Assembly: GCA_964450435.1 (NCBI GenBank)
Contig: CAYVCX010000001.1
Location: 62,001 to 126,000 of the forward strand
Length of the DNA stretch: 64,000 nt
Reading direction: 5' to 3'
DNA from: SKLM01 sp964450435
GTDB lineage: Bacteria > Chloroflexota > Anaerolineae > B4-G1
Below the pieces are notes generated by a model that saw only the letters and a list, made by a program, of their open reading frames with translations, searched no databases and was not told the DNA's origin. Numbering within the stretch: position 1 is the first letter of the stretch; each line of letters begins with the position of its first letter. The position numbers and the translations under genes are program-made. Below, piece by piece: positions 35,901-43,201 of this stretch.

Positions 35901-36380
35901 CGCGCCCAGACCCAGCCCGACTTCTTGGAGGGTCTCCAGCTGTGCCGTCTTCCTTCGGAGGGTCTCCCCCACTCGTGTCTGGGCGGTGACGTCGGTGATG
36001 AAACCCTCGAGAACACGGGAGCCGGTGTCAAGGCCCACGCAGCGCCCTTGCTCGTAGATCCACTTCTGGGAGCCATCGGCTGTCCTGAGGCGGTACGCGA
36101 CGCGGAAAGGCCGATCACTCTCGACCGCGTCCTGGATAGTGGCGCAGACAAGTTCGCTGTCCTCCGGATGGATCAGGTCGCTATAGGCTGTTTTCTGATC
36201 ATCTAACAGGTCCTCAGGCGGGAAGCCGGTGACTCGCCTTGCCCCTTCGCTGATATACTCCAGCGTCCAGGGGGGTTCGTTGCGGCGGCGGCAGGCGACG
36301 CTGGGCAAACTGCTCATAAGTCTCGCAGCCGCGGGGTGGTTTTCGGCCAGTTCTCGCTCCATCAGGTCACACGCTGACAT
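32904..36380 (-). CDS. Large soluble PAS/GAF sensor histidine kinase
   Basis: 1158 residues with no transmembrane segment. In order: PAS domain (about 35-135, ending FITDVTAQTRVGETL), four GAF-type domains (about 145-310, 315-475, 485-650 and 655-815), a coiled coil (LEERVRERTSQLRTQ), a second PAS (GSDGELILANPVAREWL), HisKA with SHELRTPIATIK and HATPase with DTGIGIPEEELPY and GTGLGLAILKEIV. Each GAF boundary repeats VENARLYEE-like or ALENARLFEAE-like helices, a sign of domain duplication. It should sense cytoplasmic ligands. A strong promoter about 500 bases upstream (36879-36907) may drive it. Confidence 0.9.
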   Translation of the reverse strand: MSACDLMERELAENHPAAARLMSSLPSVACRRRNEPPWTLEYISEGARRVTGFPPEDLLDDQKTAYSDLIHPEDSELVCATIQDAVESDRPFRVAYRLRTADGSQKWIYEQGRCVGLDTGSRVLEGFITDVTAQTRVGETLRRKTAQLETLQEVGLGLGAKPRMEDLLRAIASRALDLVEAAVVVLSIYRPKRGVLESVATVGDRTLLPAVILSGEDVSGEAPESAQHVSSDDSRRRAGSLKNAEALAPRAAVVAIPLRRKDELLGVLDIVADDSRGFSQDDAALLGLLATHAAVAVRNAQLYEEAALRVKHQTIINRVAHAASKTLDLDDLAQVVYREIEAAFDPDAFFLALYDRTTDELDYRLQMDHGTMAPPERGPLGSGLTASVIRQQEPLLIRDFEKEREHLPPGELWGTMQTPASWLGVPMQVAGRPVGVICLQAYRADAYSELDQEMLSTIAEQVGIAVENARLYEETSHRLAQTQILREFMLAATSTLDFDQVLERTLTALHAKVGAEFIGFAMPGPQEKWLRLHPSCIGFTEDADPVPLEGDSWACALAFLTGEPVLVDDVRRSPACQLGTPRAVSGLAVPVSVNGRVAGVLSVESPRPNAFDQQDLDFYATVTGQLSIALENARLFEAEREQRRQTEALEEAAAVVNGTLDLDQVLDRILEQVERVIDGDAFNIILIEDDDTARVVRRRGYDREDWGVLSLSFGEYPVLLEMIETGKPKVVPDTAADPDWILEAGQEQWRSYVGVPIMVGGLIVGFLNVNSTRPTKFTHRDGKRLQAFADHVATAIENAKLYQELHNHADALEERVRERTSQLRTQYAQLATILESTADGIVLAGSDGELILANPVAREWLRQTLSPEESEQLQAAIRGLATRAEGRPEMVLELTGLDLQLTAAPVSKPAVEGASAVVALHDITHLKALNRMKSRFVSNVSHELRTPIATIKLLVHLMQEQPERREEYLEPLMREARHQAKLVRDILEMSRVDAGRLDIHPEPMSLNHLARESLVTHKNQARSQDLALECQVTQPDPIAMADSRWMLQVMNNLMSNAIRYTPAGGTICVSTGTAVADGRSWATITVSDTGIGIPEEELPYIFDRFFRGDQPQAMQISGTGLGLAILKEIVELHGGQVTVESKVNKGSSFTVLLPHQPQ

Positions 36381-36855
36381 CGTGTCGGACTGGTAAGGGA
36401 TCTATCGGATAGTTCCCGGGGAGGATGAGGTGGAGACTGAGGGAACGCTTGTTGGCCTCTTCGGACGGGACGCCGGGCTGGCCGGGCTCTGTCGTGCCCC
36501 GACGACGGTTGACCGATTCTGGCTGACTGGATACACTTGATCTCGTGGATTGCTTCGTCATCTCCCAGGATTTCCGTCCCAGCATTTGCACAGCCATAAA
36601 GTCGACGTCAATCATCAGACGCTCGAAGTCGAGGAGCAGATGTTGTCCATATCTCCCTGGACGATGAGTCGTCTGCGTGGAGACGCCGGATCGGCGAACT
36701 CCAGCGAGTACCTCAGTGACCAAGCAGCGACACCGTGGGAACGTCTCAGGGCACGCGCCAGCGTGCCGTTGCATCATCACATCCCGGTCCAGATGCGGTC
36801 CCTGTGGGCCGGGGGCCGGCGCATCGCGACAGAAAGACTTTTTTTCCGCGCCCAT
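36367..36855 (-). CDS. Doubtful reading frame upstream of the GAF kinase
   Basis: A 162-codon frame between a strong promoter and the kinase; it ends 14 bases inside the kinase gene. It has no ribosome site and no recognised domain, is arginine- and proline-rich, and starts with an A-run. It could be a real coupled gene, a decayed gene, or only a long leader. Apart from this frame, 36381-36878 shows nothing I can name. Confidence 0.2.
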   Translation of the reverse strand: MGAEKKSFCRDAPAPGPQGPHLDRDVMMQRHAGACPETFPRCRCLVTEVLAGVRRSGVSTQTTHRPGRYGQHLLLDFERLMIDVDFMAVQMLGRKSWEMTKQSTRSSVSSQPESVNRRRGTTEPGQPGVPSEEANKRSLSLHLILPGNYPIDPLPVRHDVSV

Positions 36856-36878
36856 CTTGCCATTTGCTTTGCCGACTC

Positions 36879-36907
36879 AGTATAGCACAACAGCACGTGA
36901 CTGACAA
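36879..36907 (-). promoter_or_regulatory. Promoter upstream of the GAF kinase
   Basis: TTGTCA (36907-36902), 17 bases, TATACT (36884-36879) on the minus strand, with TGC before the -10. The nearest certain gene in this direction is the kinase at 36380. Confidence 0.6.
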
Positions 36908-37099
36908 CAGCGCGCGAGTTGTTGACGTCTTCCCGTCGATATGACTGAGAGAGTTCGGGGTCCGATCCTCCGCGCGGAGCACACACGCCAGTATGTGCCG
37001 GCGTCTGGGGCAGGAAGACCGGCATCGGCGGTGGGATGGTTCGCGCGATCTGACAAGAACCGCCGGGCCACGGGACTTTTGTCCTGGGCCGAGGCGTTG

Positions 37100-37105
37100 T
37101 ATAAT
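37100..37105 (+). promoter_or_regulatory. -10 box of the ytxH-like gene
   Basis: TTGTATAATG with TATAAT at 37100-37105, about 60 bases upstream of the start at 37168. Candidate -35 sequences (TTTTGT or TTGTCC) are weak. Confidence 0.5.
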
Positions 37106-37167
37106 GTCTGCCAGCTGAGTTTCCGTCAAGAAAAAGGGTTTCTCGAACGTTTGAGGAGGCTAACGTT

Positions 37168-37413
37168 ATGCGTAAAGTAGTCAATTTCCTGGCCGGGTTC
37201 TTCGTCGGTGGATTGGTCGGGGCCACAGCCGGGCTGCTGCTAGCCCCCTATGGTGGCACCGAGCTTCAGGAGGAGATCCGCAAGCGAGTCGACGAGTTGA
37301 TGGAGGAGGGGCGGAAGGCAGCGGTCGCGCGCCAGGCCGAGCTGGAGAAGCAACTCGAGGTGTTTCGAACTGGCGAATCGATCACCATTGAGGGCTCGTC
37401 AGGGGTCTCTTAG
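37168..37413 (+). CDS. YtxH-domain small membrane protein
   Basis: 81 residues. The N-terminal glycine-rich hydrophobic helix FLAGFFVGGLVGATAGLLLAP (residues 8-28) followed by YGGTELQEEIRKRVDELMEEGR, a charged amphipathic helix, is the hallmark of the YtxH family. Members are stress-associated or of unknown role. GAGGAGG precedes the ATG. Monocistronic, with its own promoter. Confidence 0.85.
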   Translation: MRKVVNFLAGFFVGGLVGATAGLLLAPYGGTELQEEIRKRVDELMEEGRKAAVARQAELEKQLEVFRTGESITIEGSSGVS

Positions 37414-37477
37414 GGCTCGCCGGAGCATCTCCAACAAACCACGCTGGCGACCGCGATCTTGCCGCTGCCCCCAATCC

Positions 37478-39442
37478 CTAATCGCGAATTCTGAGCTGGT
37501 AGGGCGCCGATCGGGTGGTTAGCAGCCCCAGCCCTGATATGATGAGCACTGCCTCGTCAAGCGCCTTGTCGCTCAGCGCCACGGTCCATTCGGCCGTCTG
37601 ATTCTCGGGCACGGGTAGCCGCTCGACCGTGACCTCCTCTCCACGGCTGATCAGCAGAGCCAAGTAGCGCTGCGGCACGGAGGGACCGATGGGGAGGAAT
37701 CCCCGGGCTTCCCATCGGTGAGATTCGGTTGCCAGGTCATCGCTATAGCCGATCTCGGGTATGGATACTGCGTCGAGGAGGAATCCCTCTCCCGTGATCG
37801 CTCCATCCGTCAGATAGGAGAAGCGCACCAGGACCTCCTTCCCAGCGTGGTCGGACAGGTCAATCTCCTCGCGGATCCAACCGGCGCTCTTGCCCGTGTA
37901 GCTCCACCCCGGGCTGTTTCCGTGGGGATTGGCGTCGGTCCCTGACGGCGTGGTCACGATCTGCCAATTGTCGTCATCGACAGCCTTGACTGCGATCGTG
38001 GCGTAGTCGTAGTGAGGTTCGATGTCGTACCATATGCGGCAGGAGAAGGTAGCCTCTTCAACTGCGGAGAGGTCGAATCTTCCGGTCATGGTCGTCAATG
38101 ATTCGTCGGCCCGATTCGACCACCAGGCGCGCCGCCCGTTGTAAGGCGATGCGCTGAGCAGGGGAGTCTGCGTGCGACCCCTGAACTGCACGTTGAGGTC
38201 CGCGTCGCCGCGCAAGACGATATAGTCAGCACCGAACTGCTCCACCGTGGTCTCTATCTCTGTCGGGTAGGCGCCTGGGACAGCGGCTGGTGTCACTTGC
38301 TCCAGGCCTATGTTGGTGTGGGAAAGATGGAGGTCGTCTGCTTCTCCTTCCCAACTGTGGTCGAGGTAGTTGGCCGCCAGCCAGCCGCCGAAGAGGTCTT
38401 CGAAGCTGAGCCCGGCATCCAGTCGCTCGAGGACTGCGCTGATGCCTGCGATCCCGTTCGCCGGTTCTGTGGTCAACAGGCGAATTCCCTGGTCGCCAAA
38501 TCGTTGGTGGAAATACGCGGCAAACAAGCTGACGGCCTCGCGTTGGCCTGGCTCCCCGGTCCAATGGATGAGGGAGGTGTCCGTCCGTTCCGGATAGGCC
38601 TGTGCTGATGGATCGATGCTGAACCCACTTAGGGCGACGGCCAACTCGGCCAGCCCTTCCTTCAGCCAACGCTCCTCGTTCCGGTCTTGATTCCATTGGA
38701 CCAGGCGTTGGAATTGACGGGCCAGCAGAGCGTGGTAGGTGGAACTCCCTACCTCGACTCCGTCAACGTTGACCACGATCATCTCTGCCTCATTCGACAG
38801 CGGATGCATCTCACGGGGATATACGTCGACGCTTGAAGTGTAGCCGAGAACGTTCTCGCCCAGAGCGGTGGCGTGCACGATGTGAACACGAGGGTCGTTG
38901 TCTATCCCGGGCTGCCACTCGGAGCCGAAAGCGGCGCGGATCCTCGGACAGGTGTGTGTCCCGAAGAGCTCTGCTACTTCCTCCAGCCGGCGGATGTCGT
39001 GCCAAACGCCCAGCTCTACCCATATGGCTACGTTGGACGTCTGCACCTGGAGGCGAGCCTCGATCTCCCGTCGCCCGCCGGTCTCCCGATTGACGACCCA
39101 GAAGCTGCGCACCGCGTTCGGAACCCGACGAGGTGGCTCGGGGTTGACAGAAGTCCGAGGGTGGGGACGTGGCGCCGGCTCGCTCCAGACCTCATCTGGT
39201 GCAACCGGCCCCGGTTCCTGCCCTGAGCTCGCGGTCGGCGTCGGGCTCGGCGTGGGAGGGGGATCGGTCTCGGGAGAGGGAGTACGGCTCGGGGTGGCGA
39301 TGGTTGTGGCCGTTTCAGTCGCTGGAGGCGCGCTTGGTGCAGAGGGGGATGTCATTGCTCCTTCTGGATCCGCTGTGGAAGGCCTCGCGCAGGCCGCCAG
39401 CAGCGCCAACGTCACGACGCCGCGCCAACGTCCGTGCATCAT
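37478..39442 (-). CDS. Lipoprotein with degenerate zinc-peptidase core and immune-inhibitor-A-like beta domain
   Basis: 654 residues. A signal peptide ends in the lipobox LLAAC (Cys 18), followed by a Thr/Pro/Ser-rich stalk (residues 25-110). The middle part resembles secreted zinc metallopeptidases, where LAHEFQHL is expected before the WLNEGLSE helix. Here the motif reads LARQFQRLVQW (residues 240-250), so both zinc histidines and the catalytic glutamate are replaced, while KEGLAE (Glu 262) is kept. The C-terminal half (about 430-560) looks like the beta-sandwich found after M6 peptidases. It is probably a binding or structural pseudo-peptidase. The ATG overlaps the upstream stop by four bases. 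Confidence 0.78.
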   Translation of the reverse strand: MMHGRWRGVVTLALLAACARPSTADPEGAMTSPSAPSAPPATETATTIATPSRTPSPETDPPPTPSPTPTASSGQEPGPVAPDEVWSEPAPRPHPRTSVNPEPPRRVPNAVRSFWVVNRETGGRREIEARLQVQTSNVAIWVELGVWHDIRRLEEVAELFGTHTCPRIRAAFGSEWQPGIDNDPRVHIVHATALGENVLGYTSSVDVYPREMHPLSNEAEMIVVNVDGVEVGSSTYHALLARQFQRLVQWNQDRNEERWLKEGLAELAVALSGFSIDPSAQAYPERTDTSLIHWTGEPGQREAVSLFAAYFHQRFGDQGIRLLTTEPANGIAGISAVLERLDAGLSFEDLFGGWLAANYLDHSWEGEADDLHLSHTNIGLEQVTPAAVPGAYPTEIETTVEQFGADYIVLRGDADLNVQFRGRTQTPLLSASPYNGRRAWWSNRADESLTTMTGRFDLSAVEEATFSCRIWYDIEPHYDYATIAVKAVDDDNWQIVTTPSGTDANPHGNSPGWSYTGKSAGWIREEIDLSDHAGKEVLVRFSYLTDGAITGEGFLLDAVSIPEIGYSDDLATESHRWEARGFLPIGPSVPQRYLALLISRGEEVTVERLPVPENQTAEWTVALSDKALDEAVLIISGLGLLTTRSAPYQLRIRD

Positions 39443-40167
39443 ACTCGTGCCGCTTCGATCAGGCCTTCGAAGAGCCGGCGCATAGCGGAAGTGTGGTCCA
39501 CCATCACCTCCGGGTGCCACTGCACCCCTATGCAGAAGGGATGATCCGGAGCTTCGACACCCTCGATGATGCCGTCGGGCGCTCGCGCCACGACTATGAG
39601 CCGGTCCCCGACAAGCTTGAGTGCCTGGTGATGGGCGCTGTTCACGCTGATCTCACCCGCTCCGATTAGATGGGCGAGGCGACTATCCGGATTCACGTCT
39701 ACCGTGTGAGCGACCGTCCGTAGGGGGCGGCCTGCAACGGAGCTGTGAGACAACGCATCCCGGTTCTGCGTGGGGATGTCCTGGATCAGGGTGCCGCCCG
39801 CGCTGACGTTGACCGTCTGAATACCCCGGCAGATGGCGAGGGTGGGAAGTCCTTCCTGGCACGCCCACCTCGCGAGCGATAGCTCGGCTCGATCTCGTCG
39901 TTGGTCGACCTGCCGGAGCAGTCCACTGTCCGTCTCGCCGAAGCAGGAAGGGTGGATATCACCGCCGCCGGAGAGGACCAGACCGTCAATAGCCTCGAAG
40001 GTACGTCGCAGCAAAGGGACCTGCACATATGGCGGAATGACCACCGGCGCGCCTCCACCCAATGACACGGCCCGAACGTAGGTTCTCGCGATGGCAAACA
40101 CCGAGACATTGGAAGGGCTGGCCGACCGGTCGGCGCAGCCGGAAATACCGATGAGTGGAGGTCTCAT
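39439..40167 (-). CDS. Gamma-glutamyl-gamma-aminobutyrate hydrolase family (peptidase C26)
   Basis: Class I glutamine-amidotransferase fold, about 242 residues. The nucleophile elbow is LAICRGIQTVNVSAGGTL (Cys followed by RG), and the catalytic His-Glu pair is GVQWHPEVM. GLVLSGGGDIHPS and NSAHHQALK are typical of PuuD-like hydrolases that cleave gamma-glutamyl amides. The start at 40167 (MRPPLIGISG) fits the family; an upstream ATG at 40224 lies inside the rplS terminator hairpin. It overlaps the lipoprotein gene by four bases, an unexpected pairing. Confidence 0.88.
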   Translation of the reverse strand: MRPPLIGISGCADRSASPSNVSVFAIARTYVRAVSLGGGAPVVIPPYVQVPLLRRTFEAIDGLVLSGGGDIHPSCFGETDSGLLRQVDQRRDRAELSLARWACQEGLPTLAICRGIQTVNVSAGGTLIQDIPTQNRDALSHSSVAGRPLRTVAHTVDVNPDSRLAHLIGAGEISVNSAHHQALKLVGDRLIVVARAPDGIIEGVEAPDHPFCIGVQWHPEVMVDHTSAMRRLFEGLIEAARV

Positions 40168-40221
40168 GATCGGTAGGGCACGGAGCGGAAGGCCACAGGC
40201 ACGGGGCTGCCATCCATCCAC

Positions 40222-40251
40222 CAAAACGGGCGTAGGTCAGATCCTACGCCC
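40222..40251 (-). terminator. Terminator of rplS
   Basis: GGGCGTAGG (40251-40243, minus strand) pairs with CCTACGCCC (40236-40228) around a six-base loop and is followed by GTTTTGG. It lies 46 bases after the rplS stop. Confidence 0.75.
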
Positions 40252-40296
40252 GGTCTCTGTCTCTGATACGACCCTGGAAAAAAAGCGTCTCCAGGC

Positions 40297-40662
40297 CTAT
40301 GAGCGTCTCTCTCGCAGCCGAGCAGCCTTGCCCTTTCGATCTCGCAGATAGTAGAGTCTCGCACGGCGGGTGTGTGCCCTGCGCGACACCTCCACTCTGT
40401 CGATGCGGGGCGAGTGAAGCAGGAAGGTCCGCTCGACCCCGATACCGTGGGAAGCGATGCGCCGAACTGTGAACGTAGCGTTGGCTCCCCCCCCGCGGAC
40501 GCGCATCACGGTCCCCTGGAAAGCCTGCACGCGTTCTCGTTCGCCCTCAACGATGCGCACGTATACCTTGACGGAGTCGCCCGGGCGCAGCTCGGGGATA
40601 TTCGGGTTTGGCTCTAGCTGACGGTTCAGTGATTCTATCAGGTCCATGATTCGCTTACTCAC
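40297..40662 (-). CDS. rplS: 50S ribosomal protein L19
   Basis: 121 residues, the normal size. Typical sequence PELRPGDSVKVYVRIVEGERERVQAFQGTV and the basic C-terminus ARLYYLRDRKGKAARLRERRS. L19 sits at the 30S-50S interface. The start is probably the GTG at 40662, with an alternative ATG five codons in. It is monocistronic with a clear promoter, a leader hairpin and a terminator, and is not joined to rimM or trmD as in many bacteria. Confidence 0.96.
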   Translation of the reverse strand: MSKRIMDLIESLNRQLEPNPNIPELRPGDSVKVYVRIVEGERERVQAFQGTVMRVRGGGANATFTVRRIASHGIGVERTFLLHSPRIDRVEVSRRAHTRRARLYYLRDRKGKAARLRERRS

Positions 40663-40693
40663 AACAGACTAACGCAATCTCGAATTCGAGTTT

Positions 40694-40713
40694 TGTGGCT
40701 GCTCCACAAAGGC
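40694..40713 (-). promoter_or_regulatory. Leader hairpin of rplS
   Basis: TTTGTGG and CCACAAA form a seven-base perfect stem with a five-base loop in the 5' leader, between the promoter and the L19 start. L19 leaders that bind the protein are known in other phyla, so autogenous control is possible. Confidence 0.45.
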
Positions 40714-40721
40714 AGACGCAG

Positions 40722-40750
40722 ATTATACCACGCTTCCCACGGCAGGGCAA
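40722..40750 (-). promoter_or_regulatory. Promoter of rplS
   Basis: TTGCCC (40750-40745), 17 bases, then TGG-TATAAT (40727-40722) on the minus strand. Extended -10. Confidence 0.75.
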
Positions 40751-40885
40751 CCTCGAGGTGGCCCTTTGTGAGGCATCAGAAGACGGCACCGCTGCAGAGA
40801 CGAAGGACCGGTGTTTTTTTGGGAGAGTACGCCCGACTGGAGTCATTTGCCAGGGTACGCTCCCCGTTGAGATGTTACAGGCTGA

Positions 40886-40939
40886 CAGGGAGCTGAGACC
40901 GACTTGCTGGCCCAGCTCGTCGGCGCCATCAGCTCCCTG
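40886..40939. other. Large hairpin downstream of gdhA
   Basis: CAGGGAGCTGA (40886-40896) pairs with TCAGCTCCCTG (40929-40939); inside, CCGAC pairs with GTCGG. It lies about 90 bases after the minus-strand gdhA stop and may end that transcript, although the T-run is poor. The rest of 40751-41031 shows no gene. Confidence 0.45.
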
Positions 40940-41031
40940 GGGCTGCTTAACCTTGCGTTGTGTTGCAGGTATAGGCTCTTTCTCGCCTGCTATTCCCTGT
41001 TGTGCTGTCGTTTCCGATTGGTCAGTCGATC

Positions 41032-42351
41032 CTACGGGAAGATGCCTCGGGATTGGACAGCACCGGCCACCCTGTCTACCGCGAGCATATAAGCACCGAG
41101 GCGAAGTGGTACATCATTTCGGCGGCTGAAATCCCAGACTTCCTTGAAGCTCCGCTTCATGATGCGGGTGAGGTTGGCATTGACCTCTTTCTCGTCCCAG
41201 AAGTAGCATTGAAGATCCTGCACCCACTCGAAATAGCTAACAACCACCCCGCCGGCATTGGCCAGGATGTCCGGCACTACGATGACTCCCCGATCCCTCA
41301 GTATGTCGTCCGCCTCACGGGTAGTGGGGCCGTTGGCGCCCTCCACGATCATCCTGGCGCGTATGTCGGGTGCGTTGTCGGCTCGAATCTGGTGCTCCAG
41401 CGCAGCTGGGATCAGCACATCCACATCGCTGGTCAACAACTCGTCATTGTCAATCTGCTCGACGCCCAGGGCATCGTAGCCCTCCAGGAGATTCTGGGGA
41501 TGGCTCGTCACGTGCTCGTTGATGACTGGGATGTCCAGGCCCTGTCCCCGGTACAACCCCCCGCTGATGTCGCTGACGGCCACGATCTTGCACCCCATCT
41601 GATTCAGAATGGTCGCCGCGTTAGAGCCGACGTTGCCGTAACCCTGTACAGCTACCGTTGTCTCTGAGGGATCCTGTCCCTGGCGCTTCAGGAGCTCGCG
41701 CGTGGTAATCGCCACGCCGCGACCCGTGGCCTCCGTCCTTCCCTTGGACCCGCCCAGAGCGATCGGCTTTCCCGTTACGATGTCGATCACCGTTTTGCGC
41801 TCCAGCATGCTGACGGTGTCCGCTATCCATGCCATAGTCTGGGGGTTGGTATTGACGTCAGGCGCGGGGATATCGCGTCTCGAGCCGATTATGGGCATAA
41901 TCATGGCCGTGAATCGACGTGTCATGCGACAACGCTCGTCCTCGGACATCTGGGCTGGCTCGCATTGGATGCCGCCCTTGGCCCCGCCGTAGGGAATGTT
42001 GACCACAGCGCACTTCCAGGTCATCAAAGCTGCCAACGCCCTCACCTCGTTGAGGTTCACATCGGGGTGATAGCGTATGCCGCCCTTGCACGGCCCGCGG
42101 GCGCTGGAATGCTGGATGCGGTAGCCAGTATAGACCTGAATGTGACCGTCATCCATCACCACGGGGACCGAGACGGTTAGTTCCCGTTCTGGCTGGCGAA
42201 GTATCGCATGGATCCCGGAGCTCAGCTCCAACCTTTTGGCCACATCGTCGAGCTGGTCCAGTACCGTGCTCCAAAGATCGTGCCCAGCTGACTCCCGCAC
42301 GACGAAGGTTGGTTGCACATCTGTAGTCTTCACGTCTGTTTGTCTTTCCAT
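41032..42351 (-). CDS. gdhA: Glutamate dehydrogenase (first of two paralogues)
   Basis: Oxidative deamination of glutamate or its reverse, 439 residues. The substrate lysine motif is PYGGAKGGIQCEP and the catalytic region DIPAPDVNTNPQTMAW. The dinucleotide fold has AVQGYGNVGSNAA. GGGAGG lies five bases before the ATG. It follows a 188-residue unknown gene by 45 bases, probably in one transcript. The other paralogue lies at 51336-52583. Confidence 0.93.
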   Translation of the reverse strand: MERQTDVKTTDVQPTFVVRESAGHDLWSTVLDQLDDVAKRLELSSGIHAILRQPERELTVSVPVVMDDGHIQVYTGYRIQHSSARGPCKGGIRYHPDVNLNEVRALAALMTWKCAVVNIPYGGAKGGIQCEPAQMSEDERCRMTRRFTAMIMPIIGSRRDIPAPDVNTNPQTMAWIADTVSMLERKTVIDIVTGKPIALGGSKGRTEATGRGVAITTRELLKRQGQDPSETTVAVQGYGNVGSNAATILNQMGCKIVAVSDISGGLYRGQGLDIPVINEHVTSHPQNLLEGYDALGVEQIDNDELLTSDVDVLIPAALEHQIRADNAPDIRARMIVEGANGPTTREADDILRDRGVIVVPDILANAGGVVVSYFEWVQDLQCYFWDEKEVNANLTRIMKRSFKEVWDFSRRNDVPLRLGAYMLAVDRVAGAVQSRGIFP

Positions 42352-42396
42352 GCATTCCTCCCTAGACTATGTGTCTTTGCCTGTCCATATCCAGCT

Positions 42397-42963
42397 TCAT
42401 CGTTCCCAGACTTGAATGGGGCGATTGTGGAGTGACGAAAGCAGGGCTCCGTAGCCCGTGCGATTCTCGACATCGGCGTCGGCAACGATCTGGACGTCCA
42501 AGAGATGCGCGAGTTGAGGGGTATCGATCATGCTGGCGTACTCCTGAACCAGCGTGCGATCCAGCGCGCTCACAAGCGCCTCCAGAGCGCTTGTCTTGCG
42601 CGCAACCCACACGATCAGATGGATGGGCGCTGTCTGCGCCTCGCTGCTGAAAGAGCGATCCTCAGGTGTGGCGTCGTAATCGACGACGTAGACTGACTTG
42701 ACGTTATCATCCAAGCTTCCGATGGATTCCGCTACCTTCTTGGCCAGGCCGTAGCGGCAGTACCGACGGACGGTCGCATCACCCTGCTGCAGGCGTTCTA
42801 TGACCTCCTGCTTGCTCTCTAGGTCGGCTTTGCGTGCGCAGAAAGCCAACCCTTCGTCCAACACGACCTTGGCCGCACTGGAAGCATCTGGCCATCGGAA
42901 CGGAGCTGCTGCAGTCTCGATCCTCATTTCGTCTGTGCGCTGTACTGTGGAGACCTTATCCAC
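42397..42963 (-). CDS. Unknown protein upstream of gdhA
   Basis: 188 residues, start GTG at 42963 with AAAGGAGGTC five bases upstream; longer frames lack a ribosome site. The C-terminal half has regular alternating strands (VKSVYVVDYDAT, HLIVWVARKTSALEALVSALDR, LLDVQIVADADV) like a small alpha/beta or nucleotidyltransferase-type domain. The N-terminal part is helical. I cannot assign a family. Its position suggests a link to glutamate metabolism or simple co-transcription. Confidence 0.7.
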   Translation of the reverse strand: MDKVSTVQRTDEMRIETAAAPFRWPDASSAAKVVLDEGLAFCARKADLESKQEVIERLQQGDATVRRYCRYGLAKKVAESIGSLDDNVKSVYVVDYDATPEDRSFSSEAQTAPIHLIVWVARKTSALEALVSALDRTLVQEYASMIDTPQLAHLLDVQIVADADVENRTGYGALLSSLHNRPIQVWER

Positions 42964-43028
42964 TTGAGACCTCCTTTTGTCTCTGCTCACTAGCCTTCTA
43001 GGCTTGGCGTTTTCCATTTCAATCCTAG

Positions 43029-43034
43029 TGTACC
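43029..43034 (-). promoter_or_regulatory. Possible -10 of the unknown-gdhA operon
   Basis: TGG-TACACT on the minus strand, about 65 bases upstream of the GTG start. Weak hexamer, but with the extended TGG common in this window. Confidence 0.35.
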
Positions 43035-43092
43035 AGAGACCACGCGAAAAAGTCATAAAAAACCTGCCGGACTGTATGAAAATCCCATGAAG

Positions 43093-43123
43093 AAAGCGGC
43101 CTAACCCTGGGTCAGGCCGCTTT
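43093..43123 (-). terminator. Terminator after the response regulator gene
   Basis: AAAGCGGCCT and AGGCCGCTTT form a ten-base stem (43093-43102 with 43114-43123), with TTT then C on the minus-strand exit. It is the second of two hairpins after the gene. Confidence 0.65.
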
Positions 43124-43132
43124 GACAGAAGG

Positions 43133-43167
43133 GCGCCGAGGGAGCCGAAGTCTCGCTCCCTCGGCGC
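43133..43167 (-). terminator. Thirteen-base perfect hairpin after the response regulator gene
   Basis: GCGCCGAGGGAGC (43133-43145) pairs perfectly with GCTCCCTCGGCGC (43155-43167). It starts 34 bases after the stop and has no T-run. It may protect the mRNA 3' end or act together with the next hairpin. Confidence 0.5.
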
Positions 43168-43201
43168 ACCGATTGACGCTACAGACCGATCTGGAGAGTT
43201 C

